IMG/VR virus record: IMGVR_UViG_3300009163_000075
Span: 1-40,390 of that record
Length of the DNA stretch: 40,390 nt
Reading direction: 5' to 3' (one strand)
From: a virus
How positions within the stretch are numbered: the first letter of the stretch is position 1; every line of letters begins with the position of its first letter. Shown here piece by piece: positions 23,587 to 33,652 of the stretch. A program made the position numbers and the translations under genes. The notes below the pieces were generated by a model that worked only from the letters and a program-made list of their open reading frames with translations, was not told the DNA's origin and searched no databases.

Positions 23587-26500
23587 ATGACAATCGAAGC
23601 AGAATTAGCAGATGGTCGCATCCTAGAGTTTCCTGATGGCACAGACACTGCGGTAATTCAAGGAGTTGTCAGTAAGTTAATGAGCGGAGGGGCTCCTTCT
23701 TCTGTTCCTCCGGCTACTTGGACAGGGGCAACTTTACCCGACAAGCAACTACAGCAGTTAGAAACCGATGCTAACGCTGGGAATGCTAATGCTCAAGACG
23801 TATTGCGTGCGTACAAGGAAGCCAACCCTACCGGCAAACGCATAACTCAAGCCGAGTTTGCCCCCGCAAAAGCACCAGCCCCGGTGCAACAACAGGCTAA
23901 AGCAGAACCTACGTTCTTGCCGCTAAAAAGTGGCACCTTAGGGGGTATTGGAGCTATTAGGTCAAACACTGATACCCGTAGCGTATTAGAGCGAGGCGAG
24001 AAATTACCCCCCGCTGCGGGGCAAAATTTAGTTAACCTAGGTGGGGTTAGCCCGCAGTATGTGGAGTCTTTGGAAGCGCAGTTCAACTCAATGCCCGAGG
24101 CGCAGAGAGGTGTTGCGCTGCAACAAGCCATTGCAGCAAACCCAGAGAACACAGTAAAAGGCCGCGCATTCCGTGCAATTGCTGAGAGGAATGCTGCTTG
24201 GGCTACTGCGCTACCTACAGCCAAAAGACTTGATCCCCGGTTAGAGGCTGTAAAAGCTAACATTGCGCAGCAATTCCCCGAACGCGCAAGGATGTACCCT
24301 GAGTTAATTGAGCAGGACGCCATAAGGGCTATTTCTCAAGGGCAACTTGAAACTGATTATGGGTCAATGACCCCTGATGTAGTTGGCGAGCAAGCTGATA
24401 TTGCGGCTAAGGCACGGGCTAAAGAATTAGAAGGCGCTGGGTTCTTGCGCCGTGTTGGGGCAGGTGCTGCTTCAGAAGTCACAAAATCAGGTTTAGGACT
24501 AACCAATATTTATGCCGACATTCTTGGGTATTCGGATATAAGCAAAGGGTTAACTAACCAACGGCGTGTTGAAGAAGCTAGGGCAGGCGCTATTCCACAA
24601 GGGGAAAGCATACTGGAGAAGTCGGCTCAAGGAGCTATTACTAGCTTGGCAACTCAAGCTCCACTTATGGTTCTTAGTGCAGTTACAGGTACTGCCGCAC
24701 CCATATTAGCCCAAGCCTTTATTCAACAGCTTGGTGACTCCTACGGGGAGGGTAAAGCAGCCGGTTTATCGGGCAAAGCAGCGTTTGCACGGGCAGCGCC
24801 AACAGCACTGGCAGAAGTGTTTTTTGAACGTTTTGGTATGACCAAAGCCCTAGCGGGGCTTAAAGAGCACGTTGCTAAGTATGGTGCTGATAGCGTGGCT
24901 AAATACATGACGGAAGCTATTGCGCGTGAACTACCGCCTGAGCTTGCTACCACCCTAACCCAGTATGGTATAGATGCTCTTCCGGGAGTTGGGCTTAACA
25001 AAAATCCAAACCTTGTTGACCTATACAAGCAGCTAGAAGAAACTGTACGTCAAACGGTTCTACAAGCAGGCGTTACTTCTGCGGCTACTGTTGGCGGGGT
25101 TAAAGCTGCGCAAAAAAGTAAAGAAGCTTTAACTAAGTTTCTGCCCGCGCAACGTGAAGGTTATATACAGGATAAAAGCTATGAGGGGATGGCTAGCCTT
25201 ATGGCGCAAGCTAGGGGCTTTAATGTTAAGCCTGAGCAAGAACTAGGTAAAGCAAAGGTTGACACAGGTGCTGAAGGCCCACCGCTAGGTGAAGCCAAAG
25301 TTGATACTGGTGCTGAAGGCCCTGCTATGGGCGAAGGACAAGTTGATACTACTGGTGCACGGGTAGAGCCTGAGTTAAAAGAATTTACGCTAGAAGAAGC
25401 CACTGCCCCCACTGCCGACGTTGAAACAATTGCTGAACAACTTAGAAGTAATGGCGTCCCAAGTGCACTTGCACAGAGAATGGCAGAAAAGCGAGTAGCT
25501 GAACAAACTCAAGGAGCCGAAAATGTTACAGGAACTGAGCCCCCACCAAGTGGAGGAAGCGCTGGCGTGGCTGGCGAACCCGGCACCAGTGAACCCACCG
25601 GAGGACTTGAAACACCTGCACGAGATGGAGTGGTTCCTGTTGAGTCGGATGCTGGAGTCTCTGCTACAGGAGAAGTTTCACAGCCCGCTGCAATAGAACA
25701 AAAAAGAAATGAACTACTGGCTGAAATGCGAAGGCTTGCAGAAGAGGGTGAACGCCTAAATGATGCTGCTCAAAGTTCGGCGTTTAATGCCCCTAAGTTT
25801 GACGAGATAAGGGCGCAGCAAGCCCAGCAAATGAAAGACTTTAATGCTGCTGCTGAGCAATTTGAAGCGCTAGGTAAACCCCCCGCAACTACCGAAGGAG
25901 CCCCCGCAAGTGTCACTACGCCCACTGAAACCGTCGAAACAAAACCGAAAAAACAAAAAGCGCCAGCAGCCACAGGTCGCAAAGATGTACACACAGTAGC
26001 GCAAGGTGCTGAAGGTAAATGGGATCACACGGTAAACGGTGAAGTAGTTAATAGCTACGATACCAAGCGCCAAGCCACTGCTGCGTCTTTATTGACCAAA
26101 GCTCAAAAGACTGGCGATGCCGACTTAATTGCGCAGAGACAAAAAGCCTTTGATGATGCAATGAACCCGAACCCACGGGGCAAGCCGCCAATGCTTATGG
26201 TTAATGGGGAGTTTGGAACACCCAAAAATGAAACTACTACTGAACCTGTCGCTGAGACTGCCACTCCCGCTGCTGAGACTGATGTACAGAATGCCCCTAC
26301 CGAAACGATGGAAGGACAACCTGCTGCTGGAACTACTGAGGCGGTAGAAGGTGAAGCCCCCAAGACTGAAGCCCCAACCGAAGAACCCAAAGCCAAGGTT
26401 CCGTCTGCTACCGACGCGCTTGCTGCTGAGACTCAGGAAAAGCTTCAAGAGCTTGAAGACCTGCTTGGGAACTACAACACCAATCCAGATGAGTTTAGTG

Positions 26501-29500
26501 CAAGAACTTCAGCAAAGAATATAGCCCGCATGGCTAAAGACCCTGCGCAGCCTAAAGAAGTCAGAGAGCGTGCCAAGGAAATACTGGCGGATGAGATTGA
26601 CTCCAAAGACCTTTCTTCTAAGTTTACGCAAAGCCCAGCCGACACAGCTTTTGGTGAGCACACGAATGCGGCGCAAGCTATATCGCACATCCTAAGAACT
26701 GGTACAAAATTTCAAAAGGCTTTGGCAGCACGCTTGCGTGGCTTTGTGCAAGGCGTTAAATTCGTGGTGGTTGAACGAGATAGCCCGATGCCCGAGGGCT
26801 TGGCTAATAAGGGTGAGCAGTGGGATCGTTCCATTGCTATGTATGACAGAGCAGACCGTACTATCTATGTGCGTGGCGAGTCGTTTGGTAGTAAGCAGGG
26901 TATCAACCACACCACCATATTGCACGAGCTACTACATGCGGCTACCGCTAGGAAAATAGACCTAGCTATGAAAACTATTAAAGATGGGGCTAGTCTGGAT
27001 TCCCCGTTGGTTCAAGCTGCGCTTTCACTGCACCGCACGATGGAGAACGCCGACACTGCCCTCAGGGAGTCGGCTCGTAAGGGGGAGTTAACTGAAGACT
27101 TAGCTAACCTAGCTGTGAACGGTAAGGCTTTCTCTGACCTACATGAGTTCTTGGCCTATGGCATGACTGATAAGACCATGCAGGACTTCTTGCTTGAGAC
27201 TAAAGGTATTGAAAGCGATACGCACTTGTTCAACCGGTTTGTTGACAGCGTGCGCCGTATGTTTGGTATGGGTAAGGACTCGGTTAATGCGTTGTCTGAT
27301 CTAATCTTAGCAACCGACCAAATCCTAAGCGCCCGTGAAGTTGGTACAACGGAAGAAACCGGGGTTTACTCAGCAGTTGGGCCAGAAGAGCAAAGGGAAC
27401 TGAACAAGAATGTAAACAAAGCCCTTAAGAAAGTTGCAAAATCTAGGGATGGCGCTGAGCTAGGGGATGCTACGGCTAACTTGGCTAAGCTTCGTGACCC
27501 TCGCTATTTGTGGGGCGAGATCAAAGGCGCATGGAACGCATTGGGCTACGATGCACGGTCACGCATTTCCCACTTCTACGATAGCGAAGGTCTTGCCTAT
27601 GCTGGCCCCGGAGACCTTATTCCGGGTCTAAAAGATACGCACGAAGCAATTCAAAAAATGTCAGGCTCGGTGCAAACGTATTTGCGTGGCACAGCTAACA
27701 TGGCTGATGAAATTGTTAATTTTTACAGGGCTGAACCTAAGAAACGCCAAGCGTTTGAAGACCTTGTAAACGCAACTACGCTTGCTGGGTACGACCCATC
27801 AAACCCTAAAAACACTGTACGTAACGCTAAGCTAGACACCGCTTACACGGCGCTGGGTGCAGAAGGGCAAAAAGTCTATCAACGCCTGCGAGACTACTAC
27901 AAGACTATGAATGCTGTTAAGCAGCATCTCTTGGAAGAAAACCTTAGTAAGTTGGAGCTATCAGACGAGGCCCGTAAAAAACTGTTGTCCGATATTAGGT
28001 TGCTGTTTGAGACCGACAAGATAGAACCGTATTTCCCCTTAGCCCGCTTTGGTGACTTTATTCTGGAGACGGGTAAAACAAGCGCACGCGCAACCTATCG
28101 GTTTGACTCAATGCTGGAGCGTGATCGCGCAGCTAGAGAATATGCAGCGCAACAAGGTAAGACTATAGATGAGCTTAAGAGCGATGGTGAGCTAAAAGTA
28201 TCTAATGACTCTAACGGAAAAACCTTACGCGCCAATATTGAGGGAACCAGCAAACTACTTAAGAGTGCGTATGCTGCGATAGACACAGCGAGCATAACTG
28301 ACCCCCACCTTAAGCAAAACCTTAAAGATAATTTATACCAAGCATACTTGGCGGCTATGCCAGAGAACAGTGTGCGCAAGATGTTTGTTCACCGTAAAGG
28401 TACACCGGGCTTTAGCTCTGACATCCTTAGGGCAGTCAATGACTCTGGTTCTAGGATGGCGCGGGCGTTTGCCAAACTTGAGCACGCTGGTGATATTCGC
28501 CGTGGTGTAGAACAAGCTCGTCGGCAGCTTGAAGGTCAAGAACAGTACACCCCGTTCGTTAAACGGATGGAGGAGATGGCAGCAGAAGCACTACAACCTT
28601 CAGTGCCGACTGATGCGGGGAAATGGATAGACAGCGCCGCAAATGCAATCGTCAAATTATCTTTCTTGCGCAACCTGACAAGCTGGTCTTCTGCCATCAT
28701 GCAGCCAATGGACGTTGTAATGAAGGGCATGCCTGTACTGACCGGCAACCACGGGCCTAGGGCGATGGTTGAGCTATCTAAGATGATGAAGTTGCACAAT
28801 CAATACGGGGTTGTGGAAAAAATGCCTGATGGCACTACGCGTTTCCGTGCTCCTAGTATTGAGTTTGCTACAGGTCTTAGCCCACAAGAACGCCGAGCGG
28901 TTCGTGACATGGTGGACATGTACGGTGTAACTAAAGATACGCTGGCAAATGAAGTGTTCAGTCAGGCCAGAACACCAGCTACTAAAGTAAACAGCAAAGC
29001 ATTTGAGTTGGGTAAAGACGCAGTAAACACCTTGGTAATGGGTGGGCTCATGCACCACGGAGAGCGGTTGTCGCGTGAAATTATTGCGCTTACTTCGTTC
29101 CGTCTGCACTTGGCTGAGTTACAAAAAGCTAGCCCCAACAATCCACTGAATTACCACGAGGCAGTGAAGGCGGCAGTGCAGGAAACTAATGAAGTGCTGG
29201 GCAACTATAGCGCTAACAACAGGCCCTTAATGATGCGTGGCGCTGGTGGGCGGCTTGTAACCATGTACAAGTTTTTCCCACTTCTGACTACTAAGCTATT
29301 ACTTGGGAACTTTTTTAAGATGCTACCCATGTTTAACAAACAGGGTAAGGCAGCGGCGGCTACTAAGTTCTTTGGTGTTCTAGGTTCACATGCACTGCTT
29401 GGCGGTCTTGTGGCGTTGCCAGCATTTAGCTTAGTTATGGGGCTGCTACAAGCTGCTTGGAAACAATGGCAGAAAGACCCCGATGCTCCTGACGAAATGC

Positions 29501-30318
29501 GGGACATTGACTACGAAACTTGGTGGCGTACTGAATGGCTACCTAAGTACTTTGGTAACCCTGAACTAGCCCGTATAGCTGAGTATGGAGTGCTAAATAA
29601 ACTGACTGGATTTGACATATCCAGCCGCATATCCTTGAATGATATGTGGTTCCGTGACCCGCAACCGGGTAAAACTTTAACTGATACGTTCCTAAACTGG
29701 GGGCAAGTAATCGGCGGTGCTGCTGCATCTACTGCGCTAGGGGTTGCTCAAGGTGTCCAGCTTATGTCTCAAGGCGAATACGAGCGTGGGATGGAAAAGC
29801 TAACTCCTGCATCTATAAGCAAGCTGTTAATAGCGCGTAGGTTTGCAAAAGAGGGTATACAGACAACCCAAGGTGCGCAGTTAGTAGAGAAGGGTAAAGT
29901 ACCTACAAGTGAGCTTGTCGGTCAAGCTATGGGCTATACCCCAGCACGTATAGCAGAAGCTCAAACCATTGCGTTTAAAGAACAAGCTGCTGAAAAAGTT
30001 ATTACCCGTGAACGGCAAAAAATTATGGGTGGGTTAAAAGACTCATTCCGCAAGTCAATTGACTTTAATAGACCCGACGTTAACGAACGCTTCGATAAAA
30101 TTTTCCAAGACACATTGGACAAGGCCACAGACTTTAGCCTACGCTATCCTGAGCAAGAAATCAAAGATGCAGAAATCAACAAAGCTATAAACGACGAGTT
30201 GAAAAAAGTGATTGAAACGGAAATGGATAGTGGGGTTAGGATAACCAAGAAAAACGTTATTCTGGCTGGCCCGTCTGCGGAAAAAGCGGAGAACGCTTTA
30301 GCTCCGTACAAAAAATAA
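23587..30318 (+). CDS. Giant (2243-aa) internal virion protein with zinc-peptidase motif
   Basis: The start ATG follows GAGGATGCT, which overlaps the previous stop. The N-terminus 'EAELADGRILEFPDGTDTAV' is a common phage module. Residues about 60-540 are helical. Residues 553-591 hold three repeats ('LGKAKVDTGAEGP'), and about 610-960 is a low-complexity Pro/Glu/Thr region. A metallopeptidase-like segment has His1113-Glu-Leu-Leu-His1117 ('ILHELLHAATARK') and downstream 'DLHEFLAYG' (His1186, Glu1187), fitting an HExxH enzyme with a gluzincin-like third ligand. The C-terminal half is conserved helical sequence ('LSFLRNLTSWSSAIMQPMDV', 'MMRGAGGRLVTMYKFFPLLT') with a hydrophobic segment at about 1930-1958. 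It resembles the large polyvalent-protein or ejection-protein class; the exact domain family needs a profile search. Confidence 0.75.
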   Translation: MTIEAELADGRILEFPDGTDTAVIQGVVSKLMSGGAPSSVPPATWTGATLPDKQLQQLETDANAGNANAQDVLRAYKEANPTGKRITQAEFAPAKAPAPVQQQAKAEPTFLPLKSGTLGGIGAIRSNTDTRSVLERGEKLPPAAGQNLVNLGGVSPQYVESLEAQFNSMPEAQRGVALQQAIAANPENTVKGRAFRAIAERNAAWATALPTAKRLDPRLEAVKANIAQQFPERARMYPELIEQDAIRAISQGQLETDYGSMTPDVVGEQADIAAKARAKELEGAGFLRRVGAGAASEVTKSGLGLTNIYADILGYSDISKGLTNQRRVEEARAGAIPQGESILEKSAQGAITSLATQAPLMVLSAVTGTAAPILAQAFIQQLGDSYGEGKAAGLSGKAAFARAAPTALAEVFFERFGMTKALAGLKEHVAKYGADSVAKYMTEAIARELPPELATTLTQYGIDALPGVGLNKNPNLVDLYKQLEETVRQTVLQAGVTSAATVGGVKAAQKSKEALTKFLPAQREGYIQDKSYEGMASLMAQARGFNVKPEQELGKAKVDTGAEGPPLGEAKVDTGAEGPAMGEGQVDTTGARVEPELKEFTLEEATAPTADVETIAEQLRSNGVPSALAQRMAEKRVAEQTQGAENVTGTEPPPSGGSAGVAGEPGTSEPTGGLETPARDGVVPVESDAGVSATGEVSQPAAIEQKRNELLAEMRRLAEEGERLNDAAQSSAFNAPKFDEIRAQQAQQMKDFNAAAEQFEALGKPPATTEGAPASVTTPTETVETKPKKQKAPAATGRKDVHTVAQGAEGKWDHTVNGEVVNSYDTKRQATAASLLTKAQKTGDADLIAQRQKAFDDAMNPNPRGKPPMLMVNGEFGTPKNETTTEPVAETATPAAETDVQNAPTETMEGQPAAGTTEAVEGEAPKTEAPTEEPKAKVPSATDALAAETQEKLQELEDLLGNYNTNPDEFSARTSAKNIARMAKDPAQPKEVRERAKEILADEIDSKDLSSKFTQSPADTAFGEHTNAAQAISHILRTGTKFQKALAARLRGFVQGVKFVVVERDSPMPEGLANKGEQWDRSIAMYDRADRTIYVRGESFGSKQGINHTTILHELLHAATARKIDLAMKTIKDGASLDSPLVQAALSLHRTMENADTALRESARKGELTEDLANLAVNGKAFSDLHEFLAYGMTDKTMQDFLLETKGIESDTHLFNRFVDSVRRMFGMGKDSVNALSDLILATDQILSAREVGTTEETGVYSAVGPEEQRELNKNVNKALKKVAKSRDGAELGDATANLAKLRDPRYLWGEIKGAWNALGYDARSRISHFYDSEGLAYAGPGDLIPGLKDTHEAIQKMSGSVQTYLRGTANMADEIVNFYRAEPKKRQAFEDLVNATTLAGYDPSNPKNTVRNAKLDTAYTALGAEGQKVYQRLRDYYKTMNAVKQHLLEENLSKLELSDEARKKLLSDIRLLFETDKIEPYFPLARFGDFILETGKTSARATYRFDSMLERDRAAREYAAQQGKTIDELKSDGELKVSNDSNGKTLRANIEGTSKLLKSAYAAIDTASITDPHLKQNLKDNLYQAYLAAMPENSVRKMFVHRKGTPGFSSDILRAVNDSGSRMARAFAKLEHAGDIRRGVEQARRQLEGQEQYTPFVKRMEEMAAEALQPSVPTDAGKWIDSAANAIVKLSFLRNLTSWSSAIMQPMDVVMKGMPVLTGNHGPRAMVELSKMMKLHNQYGVVEKMPDGTTRFRAPSIEFATGLSPQERRAVRDMVDMYGVTKDTLANEVFSQARTPATKVNSKAFELGKDAVNTLVMGGLMHHGERLSREIIALTSFRLHLAELQKASPNNPLNYHEAVKAAVQETNEVLGNYSANNRPLMMRGAGGRLVTMYKFFPLLTTKLLLGNFFKMLPMFNKQGKAAAATKFFGVLGSHALLGGLVALPAFSLVMGLLQAAWKQWQKDPDAPDEMRDIDYETWWRTEWLPKYFGNPELARIAEYGVLNKLTGFDISSRISLNDMWFRDPQPGKTLTDTFLNWGQVIGGAAASTALGVAQGVQLMSQGEYERGMEKLTPASISKLLIARRFAKEGIQTTQGAQLVEKGKVPTSELVGQAMGYTPARIAEAQTIAFKEQAAEKVITRERQKIMGGLKDSFRKSIDFNRPDVNERFDKIFQDTLDKATDFSLRYPEQEIKDAEINKAINDELKKVIETEMDSGVRITKKNVILAGPSAEKAENALAPYKK

Positions 30319-30339
30319 CCCCCGGTGATTAGCCGGGGG
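30319..30339. terminator. Bidirectional intrinsic terminator between convergent arms
   Basis: The inverted repeat CCCCCGG/CCGGGGG, with a 7-base loop, begins immediately after the stop of the giant gene. Reading leftward the stem is followed by TTATTTTTTG, a proper U-tract, so it is strongest for the replication operon. Reading rightward there is no T-run, so termination of the structural operon may be partial. Confidence 0.85.
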
Positions 30340-30343
30340 CAAG

Positions 30344-30357
30344 GGTCTTAGCAGACC
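30344..30357 (+). other. Second small hairpin downstream of the convergence point
   Basis: A GGTCT/AGACC 5-bp stem with a TAGC loop lies 4 bases after the main terminator. It has no T-run. It may assist rightward termination or block 3' exonucleases; this is weak evidence from the inverted repeat alone. Confidence 0.4.
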
Positions 30358-30391
30358 AAGGAGAAACAACAGAACACGTTGGCAGTTTAGC

Positions 30392-30586
30392 TCAAACCCG
30401 CCAGACCCGCAAGCCTTTGATGCCATCCACAAGTTCTACTTTGGATACCGTGGCTATCTTCAGGCGTTTTGTAACCGCAGCTACCTCCGCCCGTGCAGCT
30501 TTGTGGTCAATGCAGGGTACAAAAAACGAATGGCCTTTGCGGAACTTAGACCAGTCAATCCTGTACGTCACCGTCTCTATTTTCAT
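30392..30586 (-). CDS. Small phage protein at the end of the replication operon
   Basis: The 64-aa protein reads MKIETVTYRIDWSKFRKGHS, then 'FFVPCIDHKAARAEV' and a closing 'GIKGLRVWRV'. It overlaps the 3' end of the primase-helicase gene by 32 bases, in a different frame. The 'W.KF..G.SFFVP' start and 'G..GLRVWR' end are a pattern I recall from small conserved phage proteins. It is the last gene before the terminator at 30319-30339. The function is unknown; Lys/Arg richness permits nucleic-acid binding. Confidence 0.7.
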   Translation of the reverse strand: MKIETVTYRIDWSKFRKGHSFFVPCIDHKAARAEVAAVTKRLKIATVSKVELVDGIKGLRVWRV

Positions 30587-33407
30587 TGGTGCCCAATATA
30601 GCTTCTACTTGCAGGAACTCGTTATTAGAGGCGTCAAACTTCAGTACACGGACAGCGGGCGATACAACCTTCATGCCCTTGGACATGCGCTTATTGGTGG
30701 CCTCAACAAAGACTTGTATGTCGGTGAGTTTCTTAAGTAACTCTTTATAACCGATCTGCTGCTTGACGCAGAAGTCTTTGAACTGCTTAGCTGCTATGTA
30801 TAGGTGCTTGGTATCTGGCTCGTAGCGTATCAGTAGCTCATTACGGGGTTCTAGCAAAGGCATAGATATCAACTGGCTGCGGGCATCTACTTCACCGTTA
30901 ACCACCAGCGTGTTGAAGATGTGGGAGTTAATGAACTCACCCAGTGCAGCTACAGGTGTAGAGTTTGGTGGCTTTACATCATTGCGCATCTCGGACAGCA
31001 TGCCCTTGAGCCAGCTATAGACCTTTGCCATATCGTAATTGTGCAACTCTAAGCTCTTAGCAATCAGGCCACCGGCAATGTTGCATGCGGCTACGGCTGA
31101 CCAGAACCGTTCACGGGCTGTGAACTTAACTTCGCTGTCGATACGAGCTTGGATTTTCTTGACTAGGGCTTTTGCTTCTTCAAGGTTGTTCACCAACCAA
31201 GTGATATATATTTCCCCAGCATGCCCGTAGTTCTCATTAAGCTGGTGGTCAAACATTTCTTTGCCGACTGCTACGCCGATTAGGTCGTTGGGCTCTATCT
31301 TGTACTCCAATAACCGCACCGACTCGCCATCCGGTGTGTTCTTCGCTTCACCCAGCTTCTCGTAAAAGCTACAGTTAGCTGAGCACAGGGTCATGTTTTT
31401 CCACGATGTGTTATTCAGCCGTAGTGCGTTGGACTGAGACTTCATGCGGTTCTTACCGCGCCCTTGGCTGATGCTGTATGCCATGTCGGAGAACTCTATC
31501 CCTGACATATTGGTGATCTCGTCCATTGTGTTGGGCAGGTTGTTCATAACCCCCAACTGCTGCATCTTGGAGTTAAACGTGTCCTTCGGTATTGCCATCA
31601 ACTCCTTGGGTTGACCGTACACACTGTTGCACATACGCAAGATGGTGGACTTACCTGAACCTGCCAACTCGTAGATGACGTTAATGATGGCCCCGTCCAA
31701 CCCTGTGAACTTAAACAGCGGGGAGCCAAACGCAGTCAGTGCAGCAAACGCATGGGCTTCCATGCCCTCCATGCCGTATAGGTTAAAGACTTCCTTCCAC
31801 TTGTCCATGTCGCCTTTGGTGTGAATCTTCTCGGCAAAGAATTCTGTGGTCGATGTCGGCGGGCTGTAGAACGTACCGTCCTTGGTAATCTCCTTGTCGC
31901 CCATGATGAACTTGCTATCGTTCTCTACCCATCCAAATTGTGTTCTCATAATGTCTGCTTTCCTTGTGTACTGTAGATTTTTTATAAATGTCACCACGAA
32001 CACCGCTAGATTCTCATACTGCTTGTGGTGTGCTACTACCCCCTGCTGGGCCAATAGCTTGCGTAGCTCGTCCTTGGAGGAAATAGCTGCTGTGGATACC
32101 GCAAACTCCCTGACCCCATCGTGAGGTAGGTGCAGCCTGAACAAAGCAACCTCGCCCATCTCAGGGTCACGCATCCGCTTAACTACGTAAAGGTCATGCT
32201 CATAGACAAGTACCGGGTCTGATTCCTCGTCATCAGGTCGTCTATAAACACCACCGTTCTTGCCCCGGAAAAAAGGAAACGGATACTCAGGTATGTTTAA
32301 GGTTACAGTCTTGCCTTCTTCCTCTTCGACAACCACTTCGTTATCTTCGTCGTCGGCTTCTTCTATCTCAATGCCCAACACAATGGGGGACTTGATCTTG
32401 CCCTTGTGTGCGCAGCCATCACAGCCACCGGGGTTCTGCTTTTCAAACGTAGCGCAGTGGTGCGGGCCACCCTTTTTTATCAGGTTGTTGACCTTTATCT
32501 CTACCTCGTCAGGGTCATACCCATCGTGCTTCTCGGACATCTTTATTGCCGCACTGTGCCGATCTACACAGAAAGCTGTAATAGACAACGCAGAACGCCA
32601 AAGTGGTTCGTCCAAAGTAGCTTGGTTTTCAAAGCAATAAAGCAGTTGGTTGCAGCCTTCACCACGCGCTGTCTTCATCATTATTGTTTTGAACCGCTTG
32701 ACCTTGTTAGCCATCAACGCTTCCATCATTGGGCTCAATGAACTTGGAATAAAATCGGGCTTCTCAGGTTGGGGGTCAGCCGCGCCGAGTAGGTCTTTCA
32801 TTTGCGCATACGGGATGCGCACGGTATCGGAACTCAAAACCTCTACAGGCATTGATTCTTCGTTCTTGAAGTTAAACGTGCCGGGAATACGGAGAACACG
32901 CGATGCTTCAAACACCGACGAGTCAACGATTAAACCCTGCTCAACGCACAACTCCCGAAGTCGCTCAGACAGAGGTTCCCACTGAGTGCGGGATACCGTC
33001 TCTTCAAGCAACCAGTATGCATGAATCCCATAACCGGAACTCACCAGTATTGGCTTGGGTAGCTTTACAGCTTTGCAAAACTTCTGGAACTCGGCAAGGC
33101 CGGTCTGCTGGTCAATGTAGCCCTTGATTCTGCCCTTGTCGTCGGGTGCTGCCTTTGTGGGGCCGCAATCAATATCCATCCACAGTGCGCGAAAATACGT
33201 AGCGTTGTCGTGTGTACGGTTGTTAAGGGGGCCAAACTTGGCACACCCAAAATACGCATCGACTCTGCGACTTACGAACTGCTCGGCTAGCTCATTAACT
33301 TGTTCCCGTGTATCTACAAAATGCTGGTCAGGATACCTGCCAATACCTAACACGCAGTACCTTCCCTCTACGGGAAGAACCGCATTCAATAGGTCGAATG
33401 TGGACAT
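30555..33407 (-). CDS. Primase-helicase fusion (AEP primase plus SF3/DUF927-like ATPase)
   Basis: The 950-aa protein starts with an archaeo-eukaryotic primase-like domain. The metal site 'ALWMDIDCG' has Asp78 and Asp80, 'SSGYGIHAYW' carries His129, and 'ASRVLRIPGTFNFKN' follows. A Cys/His segment near residues 315-335 (CATFEKQNPGGCDGC) may bind zinc or Fe-S. An acidic linker (EEADDEDNEVVVEEEEG) joins an ATPase domain with Walker A 'GSGKST' (residues 583-588) and 'NTMDEITNM' as Walker B. A helical C-terminal domain follows. Such fusions prime and unwind DNA at the phage fork. It starts 2 bases after the HTH gene stop, implying operon expression. Confidence 0.85.
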   Translation of the reverse strand: MSTFDLLNAVLPVEGRYCVLGIGRYPDQHFVDTREQVNELAEQFVSRRVDAYFGCAKFGPLNNRTHDNATYFRALWMDIDCGPTKAAPDDKGRIKGYIDQQTGLAEFQKFCKAVKLPKPILVSSGYGIHAYWLLEETVSRTQWEPLSERLRELCVEQGLIVDSSVFEASRVLRIPGTFNFKNEESMPVEVLSSDTVRIPYAQMKDLLGAADPQPEKPDFIPSSLSPMMEALMANKVKRFKTIMMKTARGEGCNQLLYCFENQATLDEPLWRSALSITAFCVDRHSAAIKMSEKHDGYDPDEVEIKVNNLIKKGGPHHCATFEKQNPGGCDGCAHKGKIKSPIVLGIEIEEADDEDNEVVVEEEEGKTVTLNIPEYPFPFFRGKNGGVYRRPDDEESDPVLVYEHDLYVVKRMRDPEMGEVALFRLHLPHDGVREFAVSTAAISSKDELRKLLAQQGVVAHHKQYENLAVFVVTFIKNLQYTRKADIMRTQFGWVENDSKFIMGDKEITKDGTFYSPPTSTTEFFAEKIHTKGDMDKWKEVFNLYGMEGMEAHAFAALTAFGSPLFKFTGLDGAIINVIYELAGSGKSTILRMCNSVYGQPKELMAIPKDTFNSKMQQLGVMNNLPNTMDEITNMSGIEFSDMAYSISQGRGKNRMKSQSNALRLNNTSWKNMTLCSANCSFYEKLGEAKNTPDGESVRLLEYKIEPNDLIGVAVGKEMFDHQLNENYGHAGEIYITWLVNNLEEAKALVKKIQARIDSEVKFTARERFWSAVAACNIAGGLIAKSLELHNYDMAKVYSWLKGMLSEMRNDVKPPNSTPVAALGEFINSHIFNTLVVNGEVDARSQLISMPLLEPRNELLIRYEPDTKHLYIAAKQFKDFCVKQQIGYKELLKKLTDIQVFVEATNKRMSKGMKVVSPAVRVLKFDASNNEFLQVEAILGTNENRDGDVQD

Positions 33408-33409
33408 TG

Positions 33410-33649
33410 TTATTTGCGTTTCTTGAGGCTGTCTATGTAAGCAAGCACCCTGCTCTTAAGAGAAGACGTAGGGGCATGAGTCCCCAAAAACCAGTTGTAG
33501 ACCGCCATACGGCTAACTTCTAGTTCTTTCGCCACCTCAGTAACAGGGACACCATGCTTAATACACAAACGTCCCAAGGCTACGCCCAGAGACTTAGCGT
33601 TTGCTTTTTTATTGGCATCCACCAAGCTCTGGCTGTAACCATAGCTCAT
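33410..33649 (-). CDS. Small helix-turn-helix DNA-binding protein
   Basis: The 79-aa protein has a Cro/XRE-type HTH at about residues 30-56 (LCIKHGVPVTEVAKELEVSR followed by MAVYNWFLG). The 'VTEVAKELEVS...VYNW' pattern places a recognition helix at SRMAVYNWF. A basic tail ends in KKRK. Its ribosome site, GAGGAA, is formed by the last Glu-Glu codons of the upstream gene. It lies between a putative DNA-binding protein and the primase-helicase, so it may autoregulate the operon or act at the replication origin. Confidence 0.85.
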   Translation of the reverse strand: MSYGYSQSLVDANKKANAKSLGVALGRLCIKHGVPVTEVAKELEVSRMAVYNWFLGTHAPTSSLKSRVLAYIDSLKKRK

Positions 33650-33652
33650 AAG

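Noticed and set aside
32260-33426. Open frames on the plus strand opposite the primase-helicase
   Set aside because: They lack ribosome sites and conserved patterns. The minus-strand frame carries clear primase motifs.
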